A DNA stretch of 64,000 nt from Epilithonimonas zeae (GTDB lineage Bacteria > Bacteroidota > Bacteroidia > Flavobacteriales > Weeksellaceae). Both the position numbers and the translations under genes were made by a program. The notes beneath the pieces were generated by a model, which searched no databases, was not told where the DNA came from, and worked only from the letters and a program-made list of their open reading frames with translations. The stretch covers positions 1,922,001 through 1,986,000 of the forward strand of contig NZ_CP075338.1 in assembly GCF_023278365.1 (NCBI RefSeq), read 5' to 3'. This document shows positions 1 through 9,449 of this stretch, one piece after another (positions within the stretch are counted from its first letter, which is position 1; each line of letters opens with the position of its first letter).

Positions 1-1023
1 GATTCTGAAACGAAATTTAAGCTTTTGGGCAGGGGTCTTGATATCAAATCTGCACTTTATATTGAATTAAAAATGCCGCAGGATTCTGTGCTACTTTATC
101 TGAAAAAATCAGCAGCTCAATATAAGCAAATAAAAAATACGTCGGAAAGAACAAACTTATTGAATGCTGCTTATATTAATATTAGCACTAGTTTCTTTAA
201 TGCAAAAAAATTGGATTCAGCGATTTATTATTCGCGTAAAGTAATTAACTCCAAGCAAATAAGTGAAGAATCAAAATCTCCTGTGTTTCAGACTTTAGCA
301 CAAATACATCGTGAAAAGAATAATTGGGACAGTGCATTTTATTATTATAAACAAGCCGAAGCAACATCGGTTAAACTGGGTAATCCTTTGGATTTAAAAT
401 CGATTTATCAAACACTTACCGAGATGTATGATAGATCTGGAGATAAGAAAAATGCTTTAATATATGCTAAAAAGTACGCCCACTTATCCGACAGTCTTAA
501 TGCTATTAATAAACAAAGTGTAGCAGTGGCTAATAAAAATATTAAAGAAAATCTTCAGGAAGAGAATTTATTCCAACAAAAACGCTTGTATTGGATTATA
601 GGAGGTATTCTTGTAATTCTGTTTTTTTTAGCATTACTGTCATTATATATTTTTAGATACTATACTAAAGAGAAAAAAAGTATTATTGAAGAAAAAACAA
701 AAGAACTAAAGGAACTTCATTCTAAAGTAAATGATTCCTTTGATGAGATAGTCTCTCTCGCAAAAAATAACGACAGCACTTTTTTAGGTCGTTTCAAAGA
801 AGTATATCCGGATTTCTGTAATAAAATTCAGAAGATATGCCCGGACATTATCAATTCTGAACTAACTTTTTGTGCCTATCTCAAGCTGAATTTTTCAACA
901 AAAGAAATTGCGACTTATACATTCACTGCAATTAAATCCGTTCAAAACAGGAAGAACCGCCTAAGAAAGAGACTGAATATCCCTTCTGATGAAGATATCT
1001 ATATCTGGATAGATAAACTATAA
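1..1023 (+). CDS. TPR-containing membrane regulator with C-terminal HTH (5' truncated)
   Basis: The reading frame is open to the left edge, so the true start lies outside the window; the first visible codons (frame 1) already read as TPR-like helices. Visible order: TPR-type repeats with the SAFYYYKQA/SAIYYSRK pattern (first ~170 residues), one membrane segment (about WIIGGILVILFFLALL), a short coiled coil (EEKTKELKELHSKV), then a LuxR-like helix-turn-helix end (STKEIATYTFTAIKSVQNRK, then RLRKRL). Proteins of this design are common in Bacteroidetes and are thought to be membrane-anchored transcription regulators that sense through the TPR part. The protein at 45829-47448 has the same architecture and a closely similar HTH end, so the two are paralogues. 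Ligand and targets are unknown. Confidence 0.85.
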   Translation, partial: DSETKFKLLGRGLDIKSALYIELKMPQDSVLLYLKKSAAQYKQIKNTSERTNLLNAAYINISTSFFNAKKLDSAIYYSRKVINSKQISEESKSPVFQTLAQIHREKNNWDSAFYYYKQAEATSVKLGNPLDLKSIYQTLTEMYDRSGDKKNALIYAKKYAHLSDSLNAINKQSVAVANKNIKENLQEENLFQQKRLYWIIGGILVILFFLALLSLYIFRYYTKEKKSIIEEKTKELKELHSKVNDSFDEIVSLAKNNDSTFLGRFKEVYPDFCNKIQKICPDIINSELTFCAYLKLNFSTKEIATYTFTAIKSVQNRKNRLRKRLNIPSDEDIYIWIDKL

Positions 1024-1058
1024 AAAACAGGCTCCATTGGAATGGAGCCCATTTTTAT
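1022..1058. terminator. Bidirectional rho-independent terminator
   Basis: A 9-bp perfect stem (ggctccatt/aatggagcc, 1030-1049) with a 2-base loop is flanked by an A-run on the left and a T-rich run on the right. It sits between two convergent genes and can end transcription from both sides. Confidence 0.8.
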
Positions 1059-2371
1059 TCTTTAATAATTTTTAAGGTGTGTTTTTGCCCGTCAAATATA
1101 CCTTTAAGAAAATAAGCGCCTTTTGGAAGCTTGTTGACATTAAGCTGTCTGCCTTTCATGCCTTTGACATCCAGAACTTTCTGACCAGAGGTATCATAAA
1201 TTTCTACATTAGTAATAATAGATGCTCCGCCAATATTCAGGACATCTTTTACTGGATTTGGATATATAGAAACAATTTTCTTATCGATATTATTAACAGC
1301 CATCACAGGATCTGGCAGCTCCAGACGAAAACCTATTGGAGATCCGTTTTTCTTCCCCCATCCTGTAATATATTTTCCATTGGGAGAAATTCCTGTTGGC
1401 AGATTAAAAGTCACATCTTGGGTATCAATTCCAAGGCTTTTTGCATAGGCAGTCAGCTCTACCCTTCCAGTCGTCGGAGTCCAGATGAAGCCCTCTCCTT
1501 TATCTGGTGCCGTACCGGTACCATCAAAAAGATTACGGAAATATCCCACTACCATGCTTCCATCGGCATTTACAGAAGTTGCTGCTCCAGAAAAACCTGT
1601 GTCTAGGCTCACGTCAGGATGATTGATTTTTATTACTCCAGTATCTTCGCTCCAGATGGTAGCATACCCCAGCAAACTGCTTCCTACTGCCCAAACTCCG
1701 TTATCTGAAACGTCTGAAACCTCATTCAAAGGTAAGCTACCGTATTCTGTTTCTTCCGTAACAAGAGTCTGGGTATTGTTTTTCCAAATAGCAAAGGTTC
1801 TTCCCATATCAGTATCCTGCCATCCGCCAACTACAGTTCCATCAGCGTTCACTGCGTTGGCTCTTGCACTATTACCTGCTACAGTACTGCCCATATCTAT
1901 AATACCAGTTTCGGCACTCCACTTTACCGGATGCGCTGTACCTCCAGAAATCCACCCCAACCCTACTACTGTCTTTCCGTCGGATGATATGCCATAAGCC
2001 GTGGTACTTGATCCTCCTGAATTCGCACCCAAATCTCCCAGATAAGTATGTGTCTGTGTTGCCACATCATACAGGGTCATTTCGTTAATATTGGTGCCAG
2101 GGTTGGTTATAGACATAGCAATCTTACTTCCGTCCGAGGAAATACTTCCTGTACCGGACGCAGGAATCCCGTTGGTAACATCTCCAATGTTTTTCAATCC
2201 CAATGATGGTGTCCACATAAAGAAGCTATTTGCATAGATGCCGGTCACTGTTCCCGTATTGGATACATTGTCGGGATGTACTTCAACTCCCAGATTGCTT
2301 ACCTGGGCATCAACCTGGTAAAAAAAAGCACCTATAGTAATAAACAGGGCAGAGATAATTTTTTTTGTCAT
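1055..2371 (-). CDS. Secreted HAF-repeat protein with T9SS type A sorting domain
   Basis: I place the start at the ATG at 2371 (MTKKIISALF), because it begins directly with a signal peptide ending at VDAQ; a longer in-frame extension to 2443 has no signal-like start. The middle holds repeated blocks such as AYGISSDGKTVVGLGW and NAVNADGTVVGGW, each containing an [SN]xDGxxVVG core, typical of the extracellular HAF-repeat family (probably a beta-propeller-like fold). The last ~75 residues (SIYPNPVKDVLNIGG, IYDTSGQKVL, LPKGAYFLKG) form a classic type A sorting domain, so the protein should be exported by the type IX system and anchored or released at the surface. The ligand or enzymatic activity is unknown. 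Confidence 0.85.
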   Translation of the reverse strand: MTKKIISALFITIGAFFYQVDAQVSNLGVEVHPDNVSNTGTVTGIYANSFFMWTPSLGLKNIGDVTNGIPASGTGSISSDGSKIAMSITNPGTNINEMTLYDVATQTHTYLGDLGANSGGSSTTAYGISSDGKTVVGLGWISGGTAHPVKWSAETGIIDMGSTVAGNSARANAVNADGTVVGGWQDTDMGRTFAIWKNNTQTLVTEETEYGSLPLNEVSDVSDNGVWAVGSSLLGYATIWSEDTGVIKINHPDVSLDTGFSGAATSVNADGSMVVGYFRNLFDGTGTAPDKGEGFIWTPTTGRVELTAYAKSLGIDTQDVTFNLPTGISPNGKYITGWGKKNGSPIGFRLELPDPVMAVNNIDKKIVSIYPNPVKDVLNIGGASIITNVEIYDTSGQKVLDVKGMKGRQLNVNKLPKGAYFLKGIFDGQKHTLKIIKE

Positions 2372-2781
2372 AATGATTAGATATTTAGCTTGAGTAATAT
2401 AATTTACCATTTTCCTATTGCAATCATAATATAAAACAATCAATACACATATACCCTTTACATACCTACATAGCTCAAATCACTATCTACAAAGAGTTTT
2501 TGGACTTCATCAAACATAACATTTCCTTTTAGGATTATAGAATATATAATCGGTCATCGCTTTTATATATCACAAAAATTCACATCAGGTACATAAAAGG
2601 TAGAGTGTTTTTTTGGCTATATAGCATTTATTATTCTCTTTGCAGCGCAAACACAGACACAAGTGATGTTACTGAACTTCTCAGTAGAGTACACATCGGG
2701 CTATTATGCTTTTCTTAATCTAAAATATTATAGCCCGGCTACCTACTTTCCTTCTCTTTTGTTGATGTTTTTGTTATACAA
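2372..2781. other. 410-nt gene-free stretch
   Basis: This is the divergent region between the HAF-repeat gene (leftwards) and the small secreted protein (rightwards), so it must hold both promoters. I found no convincing TAnnTTTG element, no repeat and no RNA gene in it. Confidence 0.5.
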
Positions 2782-3366
2782 ATGACATATCCAAAAACAA
2801 TAATGAGCAGCTCCTGTTTTCCAAAATCTCTTTGGAAGAGTCTCCTATTGTCATTCTTTCTATATTCTGCGCAAACATACGCCCAGACAGTTGTTACAGG
2901 GATGGAATACATTACCATCAGTGAGGATGCTGTCATATCTATACAAAATGAAAAACAATCGGATGATGATCATACAGTAGATGAGAAATGCAGTATTGAA
3001 AATGAGACCATAGCATCTGAAAAGTCTTATATCAAGGAAAAAATAGTTAAAACCCTGATAAAGCGCGCTGGATCATCCGGATCATCGGAAGATAAAGGTC
3101 AAAAAGCAGATAATGACTATGATCGTCAGAAAATAAAGATCAACAGCAGTCCTTATGATAATGACACTTCATTTTCAGTTTCATCAGGCAGATCATTTTT
3201 AGCCTGCAACGTAGATTTTCAATGGCGAGCCTCCGGCGTAGCAGAAAAAGTTTATTTCACGCTATTTTTTGTATGGGATATATTCCCAATTTTCGGAAAC
3301 CATCTTATTTCTTTTCTGGATAACACAAGCACTTATCATTCAGGAAGAGCACCTCCATATTGTTAG
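2782..3366 (+). CDS. Small secreted hypothetical protein
   Basis: Family not recognised. The 194-residue product has a hydrophobic N-terminal segment (KSLLLSFFLYSAQTYAQ) ending in a Bacteroidetes-style AQ cleavage site, followed by a polar, acidic and lysine-rich middle (about residues 45-130) and a short aromatic, hydrophobic stretch (VYFTLFFVWDIFPIF) before the C-terminal end RAPPYC. The start could also be the internal ATG at 2803. It lies upstream of, and on the same strand as, the HU-like gene and the giant secreted-protein gene, which suggests one accessory unit. The long open frame, the signal peptide and the lack of a better competing frame support a real gene. Confidence 0.6.
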   Translation: MTYPKTIMSSSCFPKSLWKSLLLSFFLYSAQTYAQTVVTGMEYITISEDAVISIQNEKQSDDDHTVDEKCSIENETIASEKSYIKEKIVKTLIKRAGSSGSSEDKGQKADNDYDRQKIKINSSPYDNDTSFSVSSGRSFLACNVDFQWRASGVAEKVYFTLFFVWDIFPIFGNHLISFLDNTSTYHSGRAPPYC

Positions 3367-3518
3367 ATTTTCTACAGTTATAACACCATTTTTACAAAAC
3401 TCAAATTATATCCAGACCATTCTGAAGCGTACTCTGTCAAAATAAACGTAATCATTATTGGAGTGCGCAGAGGGCTGGTGGAATGATCAACATATAACAC
3501 TTAAACACCTGATGAATT

Positions 3519-4250
3519 ATGGCAATATTACACAAAATCAAAGCCTATCTCTATGAGAACCTCCTTACAAAGGACAATCCTAATGATTATATTGCACGCA
3601 CTGTAAGCGAGCGTTCACTGAATGTTAAACAGATCTGTGAAGCCGCAGTCAACAGGGGCGGAGCAGACGTATCTGCTGCTGCTATGGAGCACGCCACCAG
3701 CCTGTTTCTGAAAGAAATGGCTTACCAGCTGTGCGATGGCTATTCTGTCAATACAGGCTATTTTACTGCCGGAACTCAGATCCGCGGGGTTTTTGACAGC
3801 CCTTCGGAAACCTTTAGCAGTGACAAGCACAATATCCTTTTTCAGTTTAACCAGGGAGAAAAGCTAAGAGCCGAGATCCCCAATATAGAAGTGAGTATAC
3901 TGGGGATTGCAGACAGTGCCTGTTCTATCTTACAGGTGACCGATGTCAAGAGTGGTGCTGTAAATGACCTTATCACGCCGGGCCGTAACCTCAAGATCTC
4001 CGGTAATAAGATAAAGGTAGTGGGAGATGATCCAAACAACGGGGTCTTTTTTGTGAATACCACTACACATGAGAGAGTCGTGGTAGAAAGCAATGACATA
4101 GTGACCAACAATCCCTCGGAGCTCATTATCGTAATACCCGATCTGGCATCCGGCACCTATACCCTGGAGGTACTGACACAGTTCTCCGGAACACAAATGC
4201 TGAAAGAGCCTCGCATGGCCAGCTTTGACAAGGTACTGACTGTACAGTAA
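3519..4250 (+). CDS. HU-like DNA-binding protein with Ig-like C-terminal domain (DUF4469 type)
   Basis: The N-terminal ~120 residues (HKIKAYLYENLLTKDNPNDY, SLNVKQICEAAVNRGGADVS) match the HU/IHF-like DNA-binding fold found in Bacteroidetes proteins of the HU-CCDC81 group. The remaining ~115 residues (LTPGRN-type LITPGRNLKISG, NPSELIIVIPDLASGTYTLE) match the Ig-like DUF4469 domain that usually follows it. No signal peptide is present, so the product should act in the cytoplasm on DNA. The gene looks richer in G and C than its neighbours. Directly downstream, a 23-bp palindromic array begins at 4251, immediately after the stop codon; binding of that array by this protein is an attractive but untested idea. 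Confidence 0.8.
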   Translation: MAILHKIKAYLYENLLTKDNPNDYIARTVSERSLNVKQICEAAVNRGGADVSAAAMEHATSLFLKEMAYQLCDGYSVNTGYFTAGTQIRGVFDSPSETFSSDKHNILFQFNQGEKLRAEIPNIEVSILGIADSACSILQVTDVKSGAVNDLITPGRNLKISGNKIKVVGDDPNNGVFFVNTTTHERVVVESNDIVTNNPSELIIVIPDLASGTYTLEVLTQFSGTQMLKEPRMASFDKVLTVQ

Positions 4251-4365
4251 GACCATAGCTGGAACAGGCTATCTGTTCCGGGCGGAACAGACCGTATGTC
4301 TCGGGCGGAACACGACAACTGTTCCGAACGGAACAGACGGTATGTTCTGAAAGATAAAAATAAGG
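4251..4365. repeat. 23-bp tandem palindromic array (iteron-like)
   Basis: Units TGTTCCGGGCGGAACA (4274), TGTCTCGGGCGGAACA (4297) and TGTTCCGAACGGAACA (4320) start exactly 23 bp apart. In the first and third, 8-bp arms CTGTTCCG/CGGAACAG flank a 2-base centre. Spacers share ACCGTATG/ACGGTATG. Weaker flanking units keep the phase: GGAACAG at 4261 matches GGAACAG at 4284, and TGTTCTG at 4343 follows the third unit by 23 bp. The array lies between the HU-like gene and the 5-kb secreted-protein gene. Confidence 0.85.
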
Positions 4366-4392
4366 TTTCCTAAGTAGACTATGCTTAGGAAA
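4366..4392. promoter_or_regulatory. 9-bp hairpin in the leader of the giant gene
   Basis: A perfect 9-bp inverted repeat (tttcctaag / cttaggaaa) with a 9-base loop follows the 23-bp array. No T-run follows it, so it is not a standard terminator. It could be a leader-RNA structure or a protein-binding dyad. Confidence 0.5.
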
Positions 4393-4413
4393 TCCAGAGA
4401 TTAAAACACAAAA

Positions 4414-4428
4414 TTTAGTTTAACTAAA
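4414..4428. promoter_or_regulatory. 15-bp dyad just before the start codon
   Basis: TTTAGTT-T-AACTAAA is a perfect dyad with one central base, ending 6 nt before the ATG at 4435. It would overlap the ribosome entry region of the giant gene and may affect its translation or transcription. Confidence 0.4.
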
Positions 4429-4434
4429 ATACTT

Positions 4435-7400
4435 ATGATAAAAAAAATTGACTTTTTAAAAACAAGTAAGCTTATTGCATTTGCATTGCTATTTCTTTGT
4501 GCCGTTGTTTTTGCTCAGGCGCCCGGCATACAATGGCAGAAGCTATATGGTGGATCATCTTATGAGTGGTTTTATAAGACCATACCAACTTCCGATGGCG
4601 GTTATATTGCCGTTGGACAAGCCGCTTCTACCGATGGAGATGTTACAGGAACTGGCTATACTAAACAAGATGCTTGGATCGTAAAAACTGATGCCTGTGG
4701 TAACAAACAATGGGATAAAATATTAGGCGGAGATGGAAGTGATGAGAATTTTTATGATATCAAGCAAACCAATGACGGAGGCTATATTGTAGTTGGGTCA
4801 TCTGATTCTTCAAATAATGGAACAGTCTCCGTGACTGGTAAAGGACTTACCGATGTATGGGTAGTCAAGCTTAATAGCTCGGGAGCAACACAATGGCAAA
4901 AGCTATATGGTGGTTCAAGGCCAGATCAAGGCTACTCCGTATCACAAACATTAGATGGAGGATATATTGTAGGAGGAACAACTCAATCGGTAGATGGAGA
5001 CCTTTCTGGCAATACAAGTGTTCTTGTAAAACCTGTAGTTATGAAATTGGATACGAACGGAAATTTAAATTGGGTAAAAACCTATATCTGGCAAAGCGAT
5101 TGGGAGATTTTATCTGAAATTATACAAACTGCGGACGGTGGATACATTTTTGTTGGAAATTCCTTTAATAGTGGTAATTCTGATGCCATTGCTTATAAAT
5201 TAAATTCAACCGGAGTTGTAACCCGGAAACAGCTATATGGCGGCAATGGTTATGATCGCTTTACTAATGTGAGAAGTACTTCAGATGGAGGATATATAGT
5301 AGCAGGCTATTCGGACACCTCAAATAATGGGAGTGTATCAGCCACTAATCATGGTGGATCAGACGTATGGCTTGTAAAGCTCACTTCAGCAGGTTCAAAG
5401 TCCTGGGATACACTATTAGGGGGTTCTGGAGAAGAAAAAATCACTAATTCTAATCTAACGATAGATACAGATGGAGGTTATGTCATCTGTTCATCATCTA
5501 CTTCTTCGAATAGTGGTAATGTAACAGATACTAATCATGGAGCGCAGGATGCTTGGGTATTTAAAACCAACTCGTCCGGTGTCATTCAATGGCAAAAACT
5601 TATTGGGGGGACTGCAGATGATCAATTATTTTCTATATATAATACGGCTAATAATAACTATATTTTAGCAGGTTACTCTGAGTCATCAGCAAGTGGCGAT
5701 ATAAAAGACACCAACAAAGGATCCTTAGACGCATGGCTATTAAAGTTGGGAGATGTTACGCCAACGCCTGTTATAACAACAACGTCAGCAACTTGTTTTT
5801 CAGCAGGTACAGCAACCATTAGCAATTATAATGCTTCTTATAGCTATACCTTCCTGCCTGTAGGACCAACTATCGGAACAAATGGTTTAATATCAGGAAT
5901 GGCAGTGGGCACAAACTACACTGTTACTGCAAGCGGAGGAAACTGTACTTCGGCAACCAGCGTTTCATTCAGTATTGCAGCGCAACTTAGCGGTGCATCC
6001 TGTAGTCCCTGTACATCCCAGCGTATTATCAATTCTTCATTAGTATATTCAGGTGAATATACCGGATGGACCTTAGCTAACACTGATGTGACCAGACCTT
6101 CAGGCAGCAATCAGGGGGTGAATTTCCAAAGAGATGGGCAGATTAATGATCTTACTCAAAATTTAACGAAGGTAAATCCTCAAGGCAACACTTCTCCTGT
6201 ATTTAACATCAAGATAGGACCTTATGATGCAGTGCCACAGGCAAGCAGTAATAAAGCATCTCTTGAATTTTACTACGATAATGTGTTATATATGCGAATA
6301 TCAACCACCAATGGAGTAACGACAGGAGGTGCCAATGTAAATTATTTCAATGGTGCAAGTGGGAATTATGCAACTAAAGTACCGATGAATACTTCTGGTG
6401 TGGGTGCTACTGTTTCCGCAACAGTTCAGCTTACTTTACCTGCTACAGTATCTAATTTTGGTCAGCTAAAGATACATTATGATGGTTCAGGTACAACCCC
6501 AGTAGATGACTTTTACATAGGAGAAGTTAGTCTGATAACAACAGTAGCTACTCCTGCCATCCCTACAGTAACAACTACTGTGGCCACCTGCTCGTCAGAC
6601 GGAACGGCAACTATAAGCAATTATAACCCTTCTTATACTTATACATTTACACCAACAGGTCCAACTGTGGGTCCAACTGGTTTAATATCTGGAATGATCA
6701 CAGGAACAAACTATATAGTAAAAGCAAGTATTGAAGGCTGTCAATCTTCTGCAAGTTCTTCGTTCAGTATTGCGGCATCGCTTAATTGCACATTTGTATG
6801 TAACACGAAATTCTATTTGTCACAATATCCTTTAGCAGGAACAACAACTCTGTATGAATTAGACAATACCACTAATCCTTTTACAATAACTTCTATAGGT
6901 GCTTCTCCAGCGGGTATGAAAGTAAATGGTATTGGCTACAATACAGTAGATAATTTGATCTATGGGATAAGAACCGACACTGGTTTTACGAACTATATGG
7001 TAAGGATAGACGCCAATGGAGTATTTACCAGCTTGGGTGCTGTGACTAATTTACCAACAGGTGGCTATAACTCTGGTGCATTTGATAACGGTGGAAATTA
7101 CTATTTACTTAATTCCGGGTCAACGAGGTTTTATAGAATAGATGTAACAACCAATACTGCTACATTGATTACACTTTCAAGGTCATTAAATGTGAACGAT
7201 ATTGTTTATGATAAAATAACAGGAATGTTTTTTGGCTACGAAGGAATATCAGGAGCTAATATATTAGTTTCTATTGACCCTGCCACCGGAACTGTTACCA
7301 ATATCGGAGCAAGCGGATTACCGGATGGTACTCTCGTAGGAGCCTTGTATGTCGATGCCTCTGGAGATATTTTCGGAAATGCAGATAATGGTTCAGGCTT

Positions 7401-9435
7401 TTATCAATTCAATAAAACTACAGGTAGAGCCGTGAAAATTTCCAACTCGATTGGTGCCAATGGAAACGATGGGACAAATTGCCCTGATGCGGTAATTACT
7501 TTCCCGGCAGATTTGAGCGTTACCAAAACAGATGGTAAGACCTCTTATATTCCTGGTACAACCAACACCTATACTATTGTAGTAAGCAATACCAATGGGC
7601 CATACGGTGTGCTTGGAGCTACGGTGTCGGATTCTTTGCCAGCCGGCATCCCTGCTGCTAATATGTTATATTCCGTGCCTGTACTCACAGGTGGTGCGAC
7701 CACAAGTATTACTGGTTCCCAAACGGGTGCTCTTAATGATGTGGTAGGTCTTCCTGTAGGCGCTACAATCACCTACACCATTACTATCAATGTCCCTGTG
7801 GCATATACCGGTAATCTTACCAATACTGTTACGGTAATTCCACCGGTAAACTCTTCAGATCCTACTCCGGGGAATAATACAGCAACAGATACGGATACTG
7901 AAATGTGGCCTACTTGTACTTTTGATAATACAAATGGCGGAAATACGACGCCTGTTCCAGTAGCAAAATCTAATATAAGTGCAAATGCCGCCCCTACTAT
8001 TACATATTTACAAAATGCCTCTGCTTCCGCATCCAGAACCAATGAATTTGATTTTGGCGGAGTAAATCTTACCAATTCTACAGGGAATACAATACCAAAT
8101 GTATTGATCGATATAAGTAAGTTAGGTTTCTGGACGCAGAATGTATCTGGAACTACTTTTAAAATATATGCATATAACCAAGCCAACCAAGCTTGGGAAG
8201 GGACTTTGGGTAATGGGCAGACCGCTTATTTCAAGATATTAGGTGTTTCAGTAAACGGTGCTCAAATAACAAATCCGAACATCAGGTTGCTTCCCGTCCA
8301 AAATTCTGCATCGGTAACAGGATATCATTTTGCTTCTACAAGTGATACCGTTTCTGACGTTGCGACGTCTTTTACAGATGGAGGCACAGGAACTAGTTAC
8401 TCTATTACTGGTTCTACGGTTTCTCTTCCTCAAAATCTGCCTGTAATAGATTTGGGAGCTTTAGCCAATGGATCTACGCTTACAAATGTTAAAATCAGAA
8501 TGGGATTGGTAATGCCGAATAATGCAGATGCCTGGGTAAACAATCCGGATACGGGAACAGGTGATATTGATTATTATGTATATGGGTTTGCGGATGTTTG
8601 GGGTACAGGTTACGATTTTGGAGATGCCCCATCAAGTTACGGGATAGCACAGCATGCTCCTTCATTATGTAGTCCGGCAATTTACATAGGACCAAACAGA
8701 CAGGATTATGAAAGTTCTGTTACAGTAAATACAACAGCTGATGCTGATGACCTGAATATGCCAAATTATGATGATGAGAACGATAGCCTACCTGATTTTT
8801 CAGCAGGTCAAACTTCATATTCTATTACTTTACCATATGTAAACAACGCTGCTTCCGGTACTGTAAGTGCTTGGATAGATTGGAATAACAACGGCGTTTT
8901 TGATGCTTCGGAACGGGCCAATACAAACATATCTACAGGAAGCGGAAATATAGTTCTTACTTGGAAAACCTCTGGAGCTGCAAGCGGAGAAGGGGTAATA
9001 CCATCCGGAATCACGACAGGGTATAAAATGGTGCGCACCCGTATTGGGACTATAAGTTCAGAAATATTGAGTGTGTCCGGCATAGCGAAAGATGGTGAGG
9101 TAGAAGACAGGCTTCTATTTGTTTCTGCATATTGCACCAAACCAGGAGATTTCACAACAGGAGGTACACCTACAAAAATAGGTATCACAGTTCAGGAAAA
9201 ACTTTCGGGTTGGCCAGAGTCTATTCCTAATGGTCATATAGCTTTGGAATCAAAAGAAAAAGGATTTGTGATTACGAGAGTTTCGCACGTGAGTACAACA
9301 CCGGATCTCACAAATGATTCTATCAAAGATCCTAAAGAGGGAATGCTGATCTATGACATTCAGGACAAATGTGTAAAATTATTCAATGGGATTACATGGA
9401 ATTGTATTCGTAGAACTTGTAATGACACTAATTAA
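4435..9435 (+). CDS. Giant secreted multidomain repeat protein (1,666 residues)
   Basis: The product starts with a signal peptide (LIAFALLFLCAVVFAQ). About residues 30-440 hold seven ~55-residue repeats with cores WQKLYGGS, DGGYIVVG and DVWVVKL, probably a beta-propeller. Two near-identical Ig-like repeats follow (ATCFSAGTATISNYNASYSY and ATCSSDGTATISNYNPSYTY), the first about residues 445-520, the second about 715-785. A DUF11-type domain (ADLSVTKTDGKTSYIPG) lies near 1025-1155 and a GEVED domain (FGDAPSSYG, WIDWNNNGVFDASE) near 1395-1560. The last ~40 residues (EGMLIYDIQDKCVKLFNG-TW) are not a standard YPNP sorting domain but a module also present in the next gene. It is most likely a surface adhesin or matrix protein; the partner is unknown. 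Confidence 0.85.
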   Translation: MIKKIDFLKTSKLIAFALLFLCAVVFAQAPGIQWQKLYGGSSYEWFYKTIPTSDGGYIAVGQAASTDGDVTGTGYTKQDAWIVKTDACGNKQWDKILGGDGSDENFYDIKQTNDGGYIVVGSSDSSNNGTVSVTGKGLTDVWVVKLNSSGATQWQKLYGGSRPDQGYSVSQTLDGGYIVGGTTQSVDGDLSGNTSVLVKPVVMKLDTNGNLNWVKTYIWQSDWEILSEIIQTADGGYIFVGNSFNSGNSDAIAYKLNSTGVVTRKQLYGGNGYDRFTNVRSTSDGGYIVAGYSDTSNNGSVSATNHGGSDVWLVKLTSAGSKSWDTLLGGSGEEKITNSNLTIDTDGGYVICSSSTSSNSGNVTDTNHGAQDAWVFKTNSSGVIQWQKLIGGTADDQLFSIYNTANNNYILAGYSESSASGDIKDTNKGSLDAWLLKLGDVTPTPVITTTSATCFSAGTATISNYNASYSYTFLPVGPTIGTNGLISGMAVGTNYTVTASGGNCTSATSVSFSIAAQLSGASCSPCTSQRIINSSLVYSGEYTGWTLANTDVTRPSGSNQGVNFQRDGQINDLTQNLTKVNPQGNTSPVFNIKIGPYDAVPQASSNKASLEFYYDNVLYMRISTTNGVTTGGANVNYFNGASGNYATKVPMNTSGVGATVSATVQLTLPATVSNFGQLKIHYDGSGTTPVDDFYIGEVSLITTVATPAIPTVTTTVATCSSDGTATISNYNPSYTYTFTPTGPTVGPTGLISGMITGTNYIVKASIEGCQSSASSSFSIAASLNCTFVCNTKFYLSQYPLAGTTTLYELDNTTNPFTITSIGASPAGMKVNGIGYNTVDNLIYGIRTDTGFTNYMVRIDANGVFTSLGAVTNLPTGGYNSGAFDNGGNYYLLNSGSTRFYRIDVTTNTATLITLSRSLNVNDIVYDKITGMFFGYEGISGANILVSIDPATGTVTNIGASGLPDGTLVGALYVDASGDIFGNADNGSGFYQFNKTTGRAVKISNSIGANGNDGTNCPDAVITFPADLSVTKTDGKTSYIPGTTNTYTIVVSNTNGPYGVLGATVSDSLPAGIPAANMLYSVPVLTGGATTSITGSQTGALNDVVGLPVGATITYTITINVPVAYTGNLTNTVTVIPPVNSSDPTPGNNTATDTDTEMWPTCTFDNTNGGNTTPVPVAKSNISANAAPTITYLQNASASASRTNEFDFGGVNLTNSTGNTIPNVLIDISKLGFWTQNVSGTTFKIYAYNQANQAWEGTLGNGQTAYFKILGVSVNGAQITNPNIRLLPVQNSASVTGYHFASTSDTVSDVATSFTDGGTGTSYSITGSTVSLPQNLPVIDLGALANGSTLTNVKIRMGLVMPNNADAWVNNPDTGTGDIDYYVYGFADVWGTGYDFGDAPSSYGIAQHAPSLCSPAIYIGPNRQDYESSVTVNTTADADDLNMPNYDDENDSLPDFSAGQTSYSITLPYVNNAASGTVSAWIDWNNNGVFDASERANTNISTGSGNIVLTWKTSGAASGEGVIPSGITTGYKMVRTRIGTISSEILSVSGIAKDGEVEDRLLFVSAYCTKPGDFTTGGTPTKIGITVQEKLSGWPESIPNGHIALESKEKGFVITRVSHVSTTPDLTNDSIKDPKEGMLIYDIQDKCVKLFNGITWNCIRRTCNDTN

Positions 9436-9449
9436 AAACGACATCAACA

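Noticed and set aside
1079-1997. Open frames opposite the HAF-repeat gene
   Set aside because: They are antisense shadows of the repeat protein, with no signal, family motif or consistent composition.
4251-4365. CRISPR-like array
   Set aside because: The repeat period is only 23 bp with spacers of ~7 bp, no unique spacers and no cas genes. It is a palindromic iteron array instead.
7773-8186. Antisense open frame in the giant gene
   Set aside because: It is a shadow caused by the threonine/serine-rich repeat composition of the sense strand.
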